A DNA stretch of 64,000 nt from Phenylobacterium sp. (GCA_020401865.1 JADCAS010000006.1:1-64000); one strand, 5' to 3'; shown: positions 1-10,919, counted from the first letter of the stretch. The notes: generated from the letters alone by a model not told the origin. Translations and numbers: made by a program.

Positions 1-282
1 CCTCTGCAGCGCCGGCTCTGCGGAGATGGGACCAAGTCCGAACCATCCCTCCGCGCCGCTCTCGTGCGTGACCGGGGAAAGGGCGAGATGGCCGACGACC
101 CGGCCCTCGAGCTCGGCCACCAGGGAAAGACTCAGCGCACCAAGGCGCCTCAGGGCGTCGATCAGGTCCTGCTCGTCGCCGGCGGCGAAGGCCATGGGCG
201 CAAAGGCCCGCCGGGTCAGGTCATGGATCGCGGGACGGTCCCGCTCGTCCTCGGGTCGGATCCGGATCGGCAGCGGGGTCAT
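1..282 (-). CDS. GNAT-family N-acetyltransferase, partial (C-terminus outside window)
   Basis: Reading left from an ATG at 282, 94 codons stay open to the window edge. The protein opens with a short strand, then DLTRRAF and an acidic helix, then the stretch VAELEGRVVGHLALSPV, and ends at a WFGLGPIS stretch. This is the pattern of YhbS-like GNAT acetyltransferases, which move an acetyl group from acetyl-CoA to an amine; the substrate cannot be told. The acetyl-CoA loop expected further on lies beyond the window. It reads in the same direction as the tRNA-Thr gene just upstream of it. Confidence 0.75.
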   Translation of the reverse strand, partial: MTPLPIRIRPEDERDRPAIHDLTRRAFAPMAFAAGDEQDLIDALRRLGALSLSLVAELEGRVVGHLALSPVTHESGAEGWFGLGPISAEPALQR

Positions 283-315
283 CTCAAGAGCTCCAGGGCG
301 CCGGACTGGGGGAGA

Positions 316-391
316 TGGTGCCGCCTAGGTGACTCGAACACCTGACCTACGCATTACGAATGCGCCGCTCTACCGGCTGAGCTAAGGCGGC
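316..391 (-). tRNA. tRNA-Thr (anticodon CGT)
   Basis: On the reverse strand a complete 76-nt cloverleaf can be folded. The acceptor stem is GCCGCCT pairing with AGGCGGC, followed by A and an encoded CCA. The D arm contains TTAGCTCAGCCGGTAGAGC. The anticodon stem GCGCA/TGCGT holds the loop TTCGTAA, giving anticodon CGT, which reads ACG threonine codons. The T arm contains GTTCGAGTC. It lies between the cut GNAT gene and the end of hemY, all on the same strand. Confidence 0.95.
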
Positions 392-429
392 CCAAGGGCC
401 TGTCGGGCGCTGGGGCCCGCGGACGGGGC

Positions 430-1947
430 CTACTTAGCGTCTCGCGGCGGTCTCGCCAAGCCGCGACGCGCAGGGGGTGGGGCGACAGGCGGCAGGGCCG
501 GATCGGGGTCCTCGTCCTCCTCCTCGCCCTGAAGGCCCTCGCCGATGGGGAAGGGAATCGGCGCCTCCAGGGCGGTGAAGTCCTGCTCGGCATAGGACAT
601 GGGCAGGTCCGGCAGGTCGGAGAGGCCGGGCTCGCGGCGCTCGTGCCGCGGATGGATGAGCTCGCCCGTCTCCGCGAAGCTGACGGCCAGGCGCGCCCAG
701 TCGGCGGGCTGGTAGGAAAAGGCCCGGCCCTCGGGATCCAGGTCCGACCAGTCCGGCTCGCCCGGCGCCGAAATCCCGCGCCCGCGCCAGACCCGGGCCT
801 CGTCCGGTCGGCCGGCGGCGAAGGCGGCGCGGGCCATGAGGCCGGCGATCCGGGCGGTCAGGGGCTCGGCCTCCAGGCCCCGGGCGAGCTCGACCGCCCG
901 GGCGGCGTCGCCGCCGGTCAAGGCGGCCTCGACCGTCAGGATGCGGGACTCCCGGGCGCCGGGGTTGAGGGCGGCGAGGGCCGCCAGCCGGCCGGCCCGC
1001 TCGCGCGGGGTCTCCTGGGTCTTCAGGTCGCGAAGGGCCAGCCAGAGGGCCGGGTGGGGCGCTGCCTTCCACGCCGCCTCGATGACCTGGGCGGCGCGAC
1101 CGGCCTTGCCCTGAGCGGACAAGAGACGCGCGGCCATGACCACGCCGGGGGCGAAGCCGGGCTGCAGGCGGGCGGCCTCCAGGGCGTAGTCGGCGGCGCG
1201 GCTGCGGGCCCGGGCGTCGCCCGTCAGGTCGAGCTGGGCGGCGGAGGCGGCGAGCAGGGCGGCGCGGCCGCGCTCGGCCACGTCGGGGCTGACGATGCGC
1301 CGGTCCTGGCCGGTCTTGAGGAGGTCGCGGGCGGCCTCCCAGTCGCCGTCCTCCAGCCGGGCCTCGAGGAGGACGCGCCAGGCCCAGCGGGCGGTGCGGG
1401 CCAGGGCGAAGGCGGCCTCGGCGTGCTGCAGGGCCGCGGTCCGCTCACCCCGGCTCAGGGCCAGGGTGGTAAGGCCCCGCCGGGCGGCGAGGCGCAGGTC
1501 CGGGAAGGCCAGCATGGCGGTCCACGCGGCTTCGGCGGCGACCGGGTCTTCCGCGGCCTCGGCGGCCCGGGCGGCGAGCAGTCGCCCCAGGGCCGGCGCC
1601 TCGGAAGAAAGCTCGGCGGCCTTGGCGGCCAAGCGACGGGCCTCGGCGCCATCCCCGGCGGCGACGGCCACGAAGCCGCGGGTCAGAACCTCCAGCTCCT
1701 GCCGGCGGCGGGACTCGGCCCGGGCGGCGGCGGCGCGTCGGGGGGCGTCCGCCACCCAGAGGACCAGGCGCCAGGCGGCGAAGGCCAGAAGGGAGACGAG
1801 GACGACGAGGACCAGGAGGGCCGTGGCGGTCATGTCCGCCCGCCAGCCCAGCCAGAGGATGCTGGCGCGCCCGGACTCCCCGGCCAGGGACAGAACGACG
1901 GCGGCGGTGAAGGCCGCCAGGAGCAGGAAGAGGGCCGAGCGGATCAC
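430..1947 (-). CDS. hemY: HemY-like inner-membrane TPR protein
   Basis: About 505 residues from a GTG at 1947. The N-terminus has two hydrophobic segments (about residues 3-22 and 36-60), followed by a long alanine-rich helical region with TPR-like repeats and an acidic, proline-rich tail. This is the architecture of HemY_N proteins, which are encoded with hemC and hemD across Proteobacteria; their exact role in heme synthesis is unsettled and they are distinct from the Bacillus protoporphyrinogen oxidase of the same name. The GTG overlaps the stop of the upstream gene (GTGA), which fixes this start and implies translational coupling. Open reading continues upstream, but those residues are only the shadow of the preceding gene. 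Confidence 0.85.
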   Translation of the reverse strand: MIRSALFLLLAAFTAAVVLSLAGESGRASILWLGWRADMTATALLVLVVLVSLLAFAAWRLVLWVADAPRRAAAARAESRRRQELEVLTRGFVAVAAGDGAEARRLAAKAAELSSEAPALGRLLAARAAEAAEDPVAAEAAWTAMLAFPDLRLAARRGLTTLALSRGERTAALQHAEAAFALARTARWAWRVLLEARLEDGDWEAARDLLKTGQDRRIVSPDVAERGRAALLAASAAQLDLTGDARARSRAADYALEAARLQPGFAPGVVMAARLLSAQGKAGRAAQVIEAAWKAAPHPALWLALRDLKTQETPRERAGRLAALAALNPGARESRILTVEAALTGGDAARAVELARGLEAEPLTARIAGLMARAAFAAGRPDEARVWRGRGISAPGEPDWSDLDPEGRAFSYQPADWARLAVSFAETGELIHPRHERREPGLSDLPDLPMSYAEQDFTALEAPIPFPIGEGLQGEEEDEDPDPALPPVAPPPARRGLARPPRDAK

Positions 1948-2792
1948 GGGGCGGCCTCCTCGAGGCGGGCGAGGTCGCGCAGGGCGCGCTCCCCAAGAGC
2001 GGCGGCCTGCCGGTCCAGCCGGGCGCGGGCCTGGGCGCGGTCCCACCAGGGCGCCAGGGCGGCCTGGGCGGCGGGGGGCAGGCCCGCGAGGCTGGCCAGC
2101 GCCGCCTCCAGGTCGCCCTCGTTCAGCTGGACCTCGGCCCGGGCGAGCCGGGCCTCCGGCGCATCGCCCGACAGCCGCCCCACAGGCCGGACCAGGATCA
2201 CCCGGGACAGCCCCGCCAGCAGGCGCTCGCCCAGGGGCGCCGTCTCGCTTGGCTGGCGGGCGGCGGCGGCGGCGCGAGCGGCGAAGTCTGGGAACTCCAG
2301 GGCCAGGGTCGCCCGGCTGGGGGCGCCCGTGGACGCCATGGCCGCAAAGCCGGAGAGGTCGAGGTCGGCCGGGGCGAGGGCCTCCACCGCCGCCAGCTCC
2401 GATGTGAAGGGCCGGGAGGTCTGGGCGGCGGAGAGCAGGGCGGCGGCGGCCAGGGCGGACCGGGCCGAAGCGGCTGTCCGGCTGCGGCCAGCCTCAAGGT
2501 CATCGAGACGCGCCTCGAGGCGGGCCAGGTCGGTGGCGGGAACCGCCGGGATCTGGGCGGGCGCCGGGGCGTCCACCGCTACCGGCGCCGGGGCCGGCGA
2601 CGGAGCCGCGGGGGCCTCTGCGGCCGGCGGCGACGACGGGCCGAAATCGAGGGGCGCCGGCAGGCGGGGTCCGAACCGGATGAAGGCGGCGACGGCAATC
2701 GCGACTGCGGCGGCGAAGGCGAGCAACGCCCAGAAAAACCGACCGGCGAGGGTCGGCGAGCGGGACGGCGGCGGCGGGGGCGTTTCGGTCAT
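1944..2792 (-). CDS. Mitofilin/Mic60-like inner-membrane protein of the heme operon
   Basis: 282 residues: a proline-rich cytoplasmic start, one transmembrane helix at about residues 16-42, a Pro/Ala linker to about residue 85, a short helical stretch that could be a coiled coil, and a C-terminal helical domain ending in a leucine/alanine-rich pattern that includes APWWDRAQARARLD. Alphaproteobacterial Mic60 homologues (COG4223) sit exactly here, between hemD and hemY, and shape inner-membrane invaginations in species that have them. It overlaps hemD by 4 bases (ATGA) and hemY by 4 bases (GTGA). The family call rests mainly on position and domain layout, because the sequence is poorly conserved. 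Confidence 0.75.
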   Translation of the reverse strand: MTETPPPPPSRSPTLAGRFFWALLAFAAAVAIAVAAFIRFGPRLPAPLDFGPSSPPAAEAPAAPSPAPAPVAVDAPAPAQIPAVPATDLARLEARLDDLEAGRSRTAASARSALAAAALLSAAQTSRPFTSELAAVEALAPADLDLSGFAAMASTGAPSRATLALEFPDFAARAAAAARQPSETAPLGERLLAGLSRVILVRPVGRLSGDAPEARLARAEVQLNEGDLEAALASLAGLPPAAQAALAPWWDRAQARARLDRQAAALGERALRDLARLEEAAP

Positions 2793-3499
2793 CGCAGAGA
2801 GGCTAGCAGATTTAGCATGTCGGATTCGAGGGGCCTGTCCGGAGCGGCCCTGGCGGGAAGATCCAGGCCCTCGAAGGGGGCCAGGCAGGCGGGGGACAGC
2901 CCCAGGACGGCGGGCCGGGAGGCCAGAGGCGCCAGGTGGCCTGCGAGGATCCGGCCGGCCCGGGGCGAATGCGCCAGGACGACCGGAGCGGCCAGGGCCT
3001 CTTCCAGCTGGGCGGCGGTCGGCCGGGTCTCCCGGGCGGCGTAGACCGCAACCCGGCGGGCCGGCCGGCCGGAGGCGAGGAGGCGTCCCGCGAGGTCCCC
3101 GGCAGGTTCCCGGGCGGCGGCGTGGAGCACCTCGCCCGGCGGGGCGTCCGCCAGGATCCGGCGAGCCAGGGCCTCGACGTCGCCCGCGCCGGGACGGATG
3201 TCCGTGAATCCGGCGGACCGCGCTGCGGCGGCGGTGGCCGGACCCACCACATAGACCGGTCCGGACCGGCGCGGGCTGAGCCGGGCGAAGGCGCGCACGC
3301 CGTTGGCGGAGGTAAAGGCCAGGGGCCCCTCTCCGCCGAGCGCCCCTGCAGCCTCGGGAAGGTCCACGGTCTCCAGCAAGGGCAGGACGAGGGGCTCAAG
3401 TCCCAGCGCCGCAACCCGGGCGGCCGTGCGGGCGGCGCCGGGCTCGGCCCGGGTGATCCAGACGGCGCGGGAAGCATCAGGGCGGGCGGGCGGGCTCAT
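2789..3499 (-). CDS. hemD: Uroporphyrinogen-III synthase
   Basis: 236 residues, close to the usual 240-260. It cyclises hydroxymethylbilane with inversion of ring D to give uroporphyrinogen III. The N-terminus carries VWITRAEPGAARTAARVAALG, typical of the family's first half, and the middle has the conserved FTSANGVRAFA (about residues 83-93); VVLAHSPRAGRIL corresponds to the second half's SP.A motif. HemD is weakly conserved in general, so the support from hemC upstream and the Mic60-like/hemY genes downstream matters. It starts 35 bases after hemC ends. Confidence 0.9.
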   Translation of the reverse strand: MSPPARPDASRAVWITRAEPGAARTAARVAALGLEPLVLPLLETVDLPEAAGALGGEGPLAFTSANGVRAFARLSPRRSGPVYVVGPATAAAARSAGFTDIRPGAGDVEALARRILADAPPGEVLHAAAREPAGDLAGRLLASGRPARRVAVYAARETRPTAAQLEEALAAPVVLAHSPRAGRILAGHLAPLASRPAVLGLSPACLAPFEGLDLPARAAPDRPLESDMLNLLASLR

Positions 3500-3533
3500 G
3501 GTGAGGCCGACAATGCGCCCCTGCGCCGGGGAA

Positions 3534-4484
3534 TCAATCGGCCAGGAGGATGAGGTCGCCGCCTTCGGCCTGGAGGCGTCGCCCCAGATCGAGCCCGAGC
3601 AGGGCCGCCGCCGAAGGGCCGGCCGAGGCGGCCATGCGGGCCTCGCCCCGGAACCGGTGCACGCCGTCCGGCGACAGGGCCTCCACGATCAGGGCCAGGT
3701 CCTCGCCCTCGGCGAAGGCGTAGGCGCCGATGGCGGTGCGGCAGCTGCCCTCCAGGGCGGCCATGGCGCCGCGCTCGGCGGCGACCGCCAGAGCCGTGGG
3801 GGCGTGCCGGAGGGCCGCCAGCCAGGGCACGTCGCGGTCCGACTCGCGGGTCTGGATGGCCAGGGCCCCCTGGCCTGGCGCCGGCGGCGACAGGCGCGGG
3901 TCAATGAAGCTGCGCGGTAGGTCGCCAAGGCCCAGCCGGCTCAGCCCCGAGGCCGCCAGCAGGATGGCGTCGGCCTCGCCGGCCCTCAGCTTCTCGAGGC
4001 GGGTGTCGACATTGCCGCGCAGCAGGCGCACGTCGAGGTCGGGCCTCAGGTTCAGGCTCTGGGCCTGGCGGCGCAGCGAGGCCGTGCCCAGGCGTGCGCC
4101 CCGGGGCAGGTCCTCGAGCCGGTCGGCGGTCAGGCTGAGGAAGGCGTCGCGGGGATCCTCACGCTCGGGGATGGCGGCCAGGACCAGGCCCTCGGGGGCG
4201 GCCACCGGCATGTCCTTGAGCGAGTGGATGGCGCAGTCGATCCGGCCGTCGAGCAGGGCCTCCTCGATCTCCTTGGTGAACAGCCCCTTGCCGCCGACCT
4301 CCAGCAGCCGCCGGTCCTGGATCCGGTCGCCGGAGGTGGTGATGACCACAAGGGGGGCGACACGCTCGGCGTCCTCCGGCGGGGCGCCGAGGGCGGCGGC
4401 GATGCGCCTCTGCATCTGCCCCGCCTGGGCGAGGGAGAGCTTGGAGCCGCGGGCCCCGATCCGGACAGGCTGTTGCGCAGGCAC
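3534..4484 (-). CDS. hemC: Hydroxymethylbilane synthase (porphobilinogen deaminase)
   Basis: 316 residues from a GTG at 4484, the usual length. It polymerises four porphobilinogens into hydroxymethylbilane. Visible signatures are [14 protein letters not shown] at the start, [30 protein letters not shown] and, near residue 245, [12 protein letters not shown], whose cysteine attaches the dipyrromethane cofactor. An in-frame upstream ATG (4553) would add a low-complexity arginine/proline leader that overlaps the divergent tsaD promoter region, so the GTG is preferred. It heads the leftward heme operon. Confidence 0.95.
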   Translation of the reverse strand: MPAQQPVRIGARGSKLSLAQAGQMQRRIAAALGAPPEDAERVAPLVVITTSGDRIQDRRLLEVGGKGLFTKEIEEALLDGRIDCAIHSLKDMPVAAPEGLVLAAIPEREDPRDAFLSLTADRLEDLPRGARLGTASLRRQAQSLNLRPDLDVRLLRGNVDTRLEKLRAGEADAILLAASGLSRLGLGDLPRSFIDPRLSPPAPGQGALAIQTRESDRDVPWLAALRHAPTALAVAAERGAMAALEGSCRTAIGAYAFAEGEDLALIVEALSPDGVHRFRGEARMAASAGPSAAALLGLDLGRRLQAEGGDLILLAD

Positions 4485-4570
4485 GACGGGAGGGCTACCT
4501 CGGCTGGGAATTGGTTCCGGACCGGCCCTACAGGAGCCGCGCCGGGGCCGCAACCCGGACCCCCGCCCGC

Positions 4571-5656
4571 ATGAGCGACCTGACCGTCCTTGGCGTCGAG
4601 ACCAGCTGCGACGAGACCGCCGCCGCGGTGGTGCGCCTGTCGGCGGACGGATCGGTCACCGTCCTGTCATCGGTGGTCGGGCTGCAGACCGAGCGGCATG
4701 CCCCCTTCGGCGGCGTGGTCCCTGAGATCGCCGCCCGGGCGCACGTGGAGACCATCGACGCCGTCGTCGCAGAGGCCATGGACCGGGCCGGGACCGGCTG
4801 GGACGGCCTGTCGGGCGTTGCGGCCACCGCGGGGCCGGGCCTGATCGGCGGCGTGATGGTCGGCCTCGCCTTCGGCAAGGCGGTCGCCCTGGCCCGAGAC
4901 CTGCCCCTGGTGGCGGTGAACCATCTGGAGGGGCATGCGGTCTCCGCCCGCCTCACCGCGCGGATCGACTATCCCTTCCTTCTGCTCCTGGTCTCCGGGG
5001 GGCACTGCCAGCTCGTGTGGGTCGAAGGGGTCGGCGCCTGCACGCGCCTGGGCTCGACCATCGACGACGCCGCCGGCGAGGCCTTCGACAAGATCGCCAA
5101 GTCCCTGGGCCTGCCCTATCCCGGCGGCCCGGCCCTGGAGCGGCTGGCGGCCTCGGGAGATCCCGACGCCTTCGATCTCCCGCGGGCCCTCCTCGGCCGG
5201 CCAGGCTGCGACTTTTCCTTCTCGGGGCTGAAGACCGCGGCGGCGCGCCTGGCGGCGACCTGCAGCGAGGCCTCGCTGGCCGACCTCGCCGCCTCGGTGC
5301 AGGCGGCCATCGCACGCCAGCTGGCCGAGCGGACGCGCCGGGCCATGACCGCCTGCGCCCAGGACCTGCCCCCCGGCGGTCGGCGCTTCGTGGTCGCCGG
5401 CGGGGTGGCGGCCAACGGCGCCGTGCGCGCGGCCCTTCAGGATCTGGCGGCGGAGCTGGGCTGGAGCTCCCACGCCCCGCCCCTGGCCTATTGCACGGAC
5501 AACGCCGCCATGATCGCCCTGGCCGGCGCCGAGCGGCTGGCCCTGGGCCTGACAGATCCCCTGTCCGCGCCGGCCCGGCCGCGCTGGCCCCTCGACCCGG
5601 CGGCGGCGGCCGAGCGTCCCACCCATCTTCCCGGCCGGAAGGGCGCCAAGGCATGA
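4571..5656 (+). CDS. tsaD: tRNA N6-adenosine threonylcarbamoyltransferase
   Basis: 361 residues. With TsaB and TsaE it transfers the threonylcarbamoyl group to A37 of ANN-reading tRNAs (t6A). It begins [20 protein letters not shown], carries the metal-binding HLEGH motif around residues 117-121, [12 protein letters not shown] and the ATPase-fold motif [12 protein letters not shown] near residue 275. Earlier in-frame starts exist, but the ATG at 4571 begins exactly at the conserved N-terminus. It is divergent from hemC across an 86-bp gap and overlaps gpsA by 4 bases. Confidence 0.97.
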   Translation: MSDLTVLGVETSCDETAAAVVRLSADGSVTVLSSVVGLQTERHAPFGGVVPEIAARAHVETIDAVVAEAMDRAGTGWDGLSGVAATAGPGLIGGVMVGLAFGKAVALARDLPLVAVNHLEGHAVSARLTARIDYPFLLLLVSGGHCQLVWVEGVGACTRLGSTIDDAAGEAFDKIAKSLGLPYPGGPALERLAASGDPDAFDLPRALLGRPGCDFSFSGLKTAAARLAATCSEASLADLAASVQAAIARQLAERTRRAMTACAQDLPPGGRRFVVAGGVAANGAVRAALQDLAAELGWSSHAPPLAYCTDNAAMIALAGAERLALGLTDPLSAPARPRWPLDPAAAAERPTHLPGRKGAKA

Positions 5657-6654
5657 GCGAGACCTTCCGGACCGTCGGCGTGATCGGCGCCGGCGCCTGG
5701 GGCACGGCCCTGGCCCTGGTCTGCGCCCGGGCGGGCCTGGACGTCACCCTCTACGCCCGGGAGGCGGAGGTGACGCAGGACGTCAACTCCCTGCACGAGA
5801 ACCGGACCTTCCTGCCCGGCGTGGCCCTCGACCCCGGGGTTCGCGCCGTCTCCAGCCCCGGGGACCTGGCCGGGCGGGACCTCTACCTGAACGTCACCCC
5901 AGCCCAGCACCTGCGCGCCAGCCTGCGCGCCTTCGCCCCCGTCATCACCGCCGGGACGCCCATGGTCCTGTGCGCCAAGGGCATCGAGCAGGGCTCGCTG
6001 AAGCTCATGACCGAGGTCCTGGCCGAGACCCTGCCCGACGCCCGGCCCGCCGTCCTGTCAGGCCCCTCCTTCGCCACCGAGGTGGCCCGGGGACTGCCCA
6101 CCGCCGTGACCCTGGCCTGTCCCGATGAGGTCCTCGGAGCGGCCCTGGCGCGGGCGGTGGCGGGTCCCGCCTTCCGGCCCTACGCCGCCACGGACATGGT
6201 GGGCGCCGAGGTCGGGGGGGCGGTCAAGAACGTCCTGGCCATCGCCTGCGGGGTGTCCGAGGGACGGGGCCTGGGGCGGTCGGCGCACGCGGCCCTGATC
6301 ACCCGGGGCTTCGCCGAGCTGACCCGGATGGCCGTGGCCCTGGGCGGCCGGGCCGAGACGGTCGCCGGCCTGTGCGGCCTGGGGGACCTGGTCCTGACCT
6401 GCTCCTCGCCCCAGTCGCGCAACATGAGCGTCGGCCTGGCCCTCGGTCAGGGACGCTCCCTGGAGGACGCCCTCGCCGGAAAGGTCTCGGTGGCCGAAGG
6501 CGTCGCCTCCGCCCCCGCCGTCCGCGACCTGGCCGCCCGCATCGGCGTCGAGGCGCCCATCTGCGAGGCCGTCGCCGCCATTCTCGCCGGAGAAGTGGGG
6601 GTGGAGGCGGCCATCACCGGCCTCCTCTCCCGCCCCCTGAAGTCCGAACGCTGA
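5653..6654 (+). CDS. gpsA: NAD(P)H-dependent glycerol-3-phosphate dehydrogenase
   Basis: 333 residues. It reduces dihydroxyacetone phosphate to sn-glycerol 3-phosphate for phospholipid synthesis. The Rossmann signature [14 protein letters not shown] is at residues 10-23; [17 protein letters not shown] and the catalytic-lysine segment [13 protein letters not shown] (about residue 190) are all present, as is [16 protein letters not shown]. The ATG overlaps the tsaD stop (ATGA), so the two are probably one transcript. Its product is the substrate of acyltransferases such as the PlsY encoded 1.5 kb downstream on the other strand. Confidence 0.97.
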   Translation: MSETFRTVGVIGAGAWGTALALVCARAGLDVTLYAREAEVTQDVNSLHENRTFLPGVALDPGVRAVSSPGDLAGRDLYLNVTPAQHLRASLRAFAPVITAGTPMVLCAKGIEQGSLKLMTEVLAETLPDARPAVLSGPSFATEVARGLPTAVTLACPDEVLGAALARAVAGPAFRPYAATDMVGAEVGGAVKNVLAIACGVSEGRGLGRSAHAALITRGFAELTRMAVALGGRAETVAGLCGLGDLVLTCSSPQSRNMSVGLALGQGRSLEDALAGKVSVAEGVASAPAVRDLAARIGVEAPICEAVAAILAGEVGVEAAITGLLSRPLKSER

Positions 6655-6675
6655 ACCCTGAAAGGAACCGCGCCC

Positions 6676-6960
6676 ATGGGCCTCTACGTCCTGGTCTGCA
6701 ATGACAAGCCGAACAGCCTCGAGCTCAGGCTGGCCAACCGCGAGGCCCACCTGGCCTATGCCCGCGGCTTCGCCGGCCGGCTGAAAGTGGCCGGCCCCCT
6801 TCTGGACGAGGCGGGGAACATGGCCGGCTCCCTCCTGATCCTGGAGGCCGACAGCCTGGAGGACGCCCGGGCCTTCAACCTCGGCGATCCCTACCAGACG
6901 GCCGGTCTGTTCGCCTCGGTCCAGGTGACGGCCTTCAAGGCGACCATCGGCGCCCTCTGA
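6676..6960 (+). CDS. YciI-like protein
   Basis: 94 residues, the normal size for a YCII-domain protein. It starts MGLYVLVCND, has the conserved HLAYARGFAGRLKVAGPLLDE block (split by a short loop) and ends in a strand after DPYQTAGLF, typical of this ferredoxin-like fold. Some family members are dehydrochlorinases or muconolactone-isomerase-like; no enzymatic role can be set here. An AAAGGA Shine-Dalgarno lies about 10 bases before the ATG. Its TGA overlaps the ATG of the Rieske gene, so the two are co-translated. Confidence 0.85.
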   Translation: MGLYVLVCNDKPNSLELRLANREAHLAYARGFAGRLKVAGPLLDEAGNMAGSLLILEADSLEDARAFNLGDPYQTAGLFASVQVTAFKATIGAL

Positions 6961-7328
6961 TGCATCGTCTGCAGACGGACAATCCGGCCGCCCCGCCCCC
7001 TGGGACGCGACTTTGCGCGGTGTCCGAACTGGGCGATCCGGGCGCCCGTGGCTTCCGTTTCCGGGTTGGCGAGGCCCTGTTCGCCGGATTTCTGGTTCGG
7101 GAGGGGAGCGAGGTGCGGGGCTGGATCGACTCCTGCCCTCATAACGGCTGGCCTCTGGCGGTGATGGACGACCTCTACCTGACCCGGACCGGCGACCGGA
7201 TCCTCTGCGCGGCCCACGGCGCCGTCTTCCGCCTGGGGGACGGGGTCTGCACGGCAGGGCCCTGTGCGGGGGAGGCCCTGACGCCCTGGCCGGTCACGGT
7301 CCGGGCGGGCTGGGTCGAGACGGCCTGA
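6960..7328 (+). CDS. Rieske [2Fe-2S] ferredoxin-like protein
   Basis: 122 residues. The cluster ligands are visible as C-P-H (about residues 59-61, SCPHNGWPL) and C-A-A-H (about residues 83-86), the two halves of a Rieske box. No transmembrane or oxygenase domain is present, so it is a small soluble Rieske protein, possibly an electron carrier for an oxygenase encoded elsewhere. It is the last gene of the tsaD-gpsA-YciI group and is convergent with the creatininase-family gene, 4 bases away. Confidence 0.88.
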   Translation: MHRLQTDNPAAPPPGTRLCAVSELGDPGARGFRFRVGEALFAGFLVREGSEVRGWIDSCPHNGWPLAVMDDLYLTRTGDRILCAAHGAVFRLGDGVCTAGPCAGEALTPWPVTVRAGWVETA

Positions 7329-7332
7329 GGCC

Positions 7333-8085
7333 TCAGCCCGCCGGCGAGACCTCGGCGGCGAAGGCGGCGACCTCCTTCACCAGGCCTTCGGCCGCCAGCG
7401 TCACGAGTTCTCCGCCCTTCTCGGGCGTGGCCTGGGCCGGGTCCGAGCCCATCCGGCCATCCGGATAGCGGGCGCGGAAGTCCGCCGCTTCGCGGATCGG
7501 GCCGGTGGGGGCGATCTGCGGGGCATAGTTTGCGCTCTTGATGGCGTCCGGATAGGCCCACTGGGTCACGGCGATCTCGGAGGGCGTGGCGTGGCTGCCG
7601 TGCCCGGTGGGAAACTGGCGGCTGGCCAGGGCGTTGACCCCGGGAAGGTCCCACCAGTTCCTGAGCTTCAGGGAGAAACCCCGCGCCCGGCCCGCAAAGC
7701 TGGCCTCGGCATAGAGCTCGGAGAAGGCCGCCTCGATCGTGGCGACATTCCCGCCGTGGCCGTTCAGGAAGTAGATGCGCGTAAAGCCATGGGCGGCGAG
7801 GCTGCGGCACCAGTCGCCGATGGCGGCGATGAAGGTGCTGGGCCGCAGGGAGATGGTGCCGGGGAAGCCGAGATGGTGCTGGGCCATGCCGATGTTGAAG
7901 GTGGGCGCGACCAGGAGGTCGGCCCCCTTCTGGGCCTCATGGGCGATGATCTCCGGGCAGAGCCAGTCCGTACCGAGGAGACCGGTGGGGCCGTGCTGCT
8001 CGTTGGAGCCGATCGGCACGACGATCGCACTGGAACGCTTCAGCTGGGCCTCGATCTCGGGCCAGGTGGACAGGTGCAGCAGCAA
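7333..8085 (-). CDS. Creatininase-family amidohydrolase
   Basis: 250 residues from a TTG at 8085. That start is chosen because AGGAGA lies 5 bases upstream and the family's N-terminus begins here. Metal-binding motifs are GSNEQHGP (Glu29, His31), GTDWLCP (Asp about 39) and FLNGHGGN (about residue 106), with GHGSHATPSE later. Family members hydrolyse creatinine, formylamino compounds or mycofactocin precursors; nothing here selects a substrate, and no mycofactocin genes are nearby. It follows plsY by 29 bases on the same strand, so they may share a promoter. Confidence 0.9.
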   Translation of the reverse strand: MLLHLSTWPEIEAQLKRSSAIVVPIGSNEQHGPTGLLGTDWLCPEIIAHEAQKGADLLVAPTFNIGMAQHHLGFPGTISLRPSTFIAAIGDWCRSLAAHGFTRIYFLNGHGGNVATIEAAFSELYAEASFAGRARGFSLKLRNWWDLPGVNALASRQFPTGHGSHATPSEIAVTQWAYPDAIKSANYAPQIAPTGPIREAADFRARYPDGRMGSDPAQATPEKGGELVTLAAEGLVKEVAAFAAEVSPAG

Positions 8086-8114
8086 GGAGATCTCCTGAGG
8101 GACGAGGGATAAGG

Positions 8115-8750
8115 CTAGCGGCCGGTGGACTTGAGGCTGAGCTTGTTCTCGGCGCCTGCGGCAAGCCGACGGATGTTTTCCCGGTGCTTGATGACGATAA
8201 TGGACGCCAGAAGCGCGACGAAGACCTTGAAATAGATCGTCGTCCCAAACACCGGTAGGAATGAGATGACCACGAAGAACAGCGTCGCGCAGATGGTACC
8301 AAGGGACACGTAGCGGGTCAGCGCGATGACGGCGACGAAGACCCCCAGCGAGGTCAGCGCCATCACCCAATTGAACACGAACATCACCGCCGCCGCCGTC
8401 AGCGCGCCCTTCCCGCCCCTGAATCCGAAATAGATCGGCCAGTTATGACCAAGAACGGCGCCGGCCCCGGCGGCGAGGAGCGTGACGCTCTCCCGGGTCC
8501 CCTGCGCCTCAACATAGACCCCGAATTGCAGACCGATCAGACAGGCAAGCACCCCTTTAACGATATCGCCGGCAAGCACCATCGCCGCGGCTGGTTTGCC
8601 GAGCACGCGCAGGGTGTTCGTTAGTCCGGCGCTATTGCTTCCGCGGCGGGTGATGTCCGTGCCGAAGAGCCGGCCGACGAGGATCGCGGTGTTGAGACTA
8701 CCTAGGAGGTAGCCTGCGCCAAGCGCCGCGAAGACCTTCAGGATTTCCAT
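8115..8750 (-). CDS. plsY: Glycerol-3-phosphate acyltransferase, PlsY family
   Basis: 211 residues, an integral membrane enzyme that transfers acyl groups from acyl phosphate to glycerol 3-phosphate. The three PlsY motifs are present: GSNSAGLTNTLRVLG near residue 38, GHNWPIYFGFRGGKGA near residue 105, and HRENIRRLAAGAE near the C-terminus. Hydrophobic spans are placed as in the family. The ATG at 8750 begins MEILKVF; no strong Shine-Dalgarno precedes it. The gene is clearly less GC-rich than its neighbours, with frequent third-position A/T, suggesting acquisition from elsewhere. It may be a second plsY in this genome. Confidence 0.9.
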   Translation of the reverse strand: MEILKVFAALGAGYLLGSLNTAILVGRLFGTDITRRGSNSAGLTNTLRVLGKPAAAMVLAGDIVKGVLACLIGLQFGVYVEAQGTRESVTLLAAGAGAVLGHNWPIYFGFRGGKGALTAAAVMFVFNWVMALTSLGVFVAVIALTRYVSLGTICATLFFVVISFLPVFGTTIYFKVFVALLASIIVIKHRENIRRLAAGAENKLSLKSTGR

Positions 8751-8853
8751 GATCGATGCTTTTCCACAAAGCGAGCCCGTTGGGTTTGCGCCGGCGGCCG
8801 CACGGCGCGTTGTGGGCGCGCCCGACACGAACTGTCACTCGCTGGTCAAGTGT

Positions 8854-8868
8854 CGGGGAAGTTCCCCG
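8854..8868. promoter_or_regulatory. Perfect 7-bp inverted repeat between plsY and acs
   Basis: CGGGGAA-G-TTCCCCG forms a perfect inverted repeat with a 1-base centre. It lies in the 224-bp divergent gap between plsY and the acetyl-CoA synthetase gene, about 104 bases before the plsY start and 107 before the acs start, so an operator for either promoter is possible. The repeat GTCAAGT flanks it on both sides (8846-8852 and 8874-8880). No known regulator can be assigned. Confidence 0.35.
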
Positions 8869-8974
8869 CTGCAGTCAAGTTAGTGGCCGGGCCCAAAAAC
8901 CGCCGCTCTCCGCTTCCCCCCGTCGCGCCGCCGCACTAGTAGCTTCCTGGCGATGACCGCGAGGGAGGCATGGC

Positions 8975-10912
<1,938 letters not shown>

Positions 10913-10919
10913 AGCCGGC

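Noticed and set aside
643-3207. 854-codon open frame on the + strand
   Set aside because: It lies antisense to hemY, the Mic60-like gene and hemD. Its composition is low-complexity Gly/Arg/Pro, as expected for GC-rich antisense frames, while the three genes opposite have family motifs.
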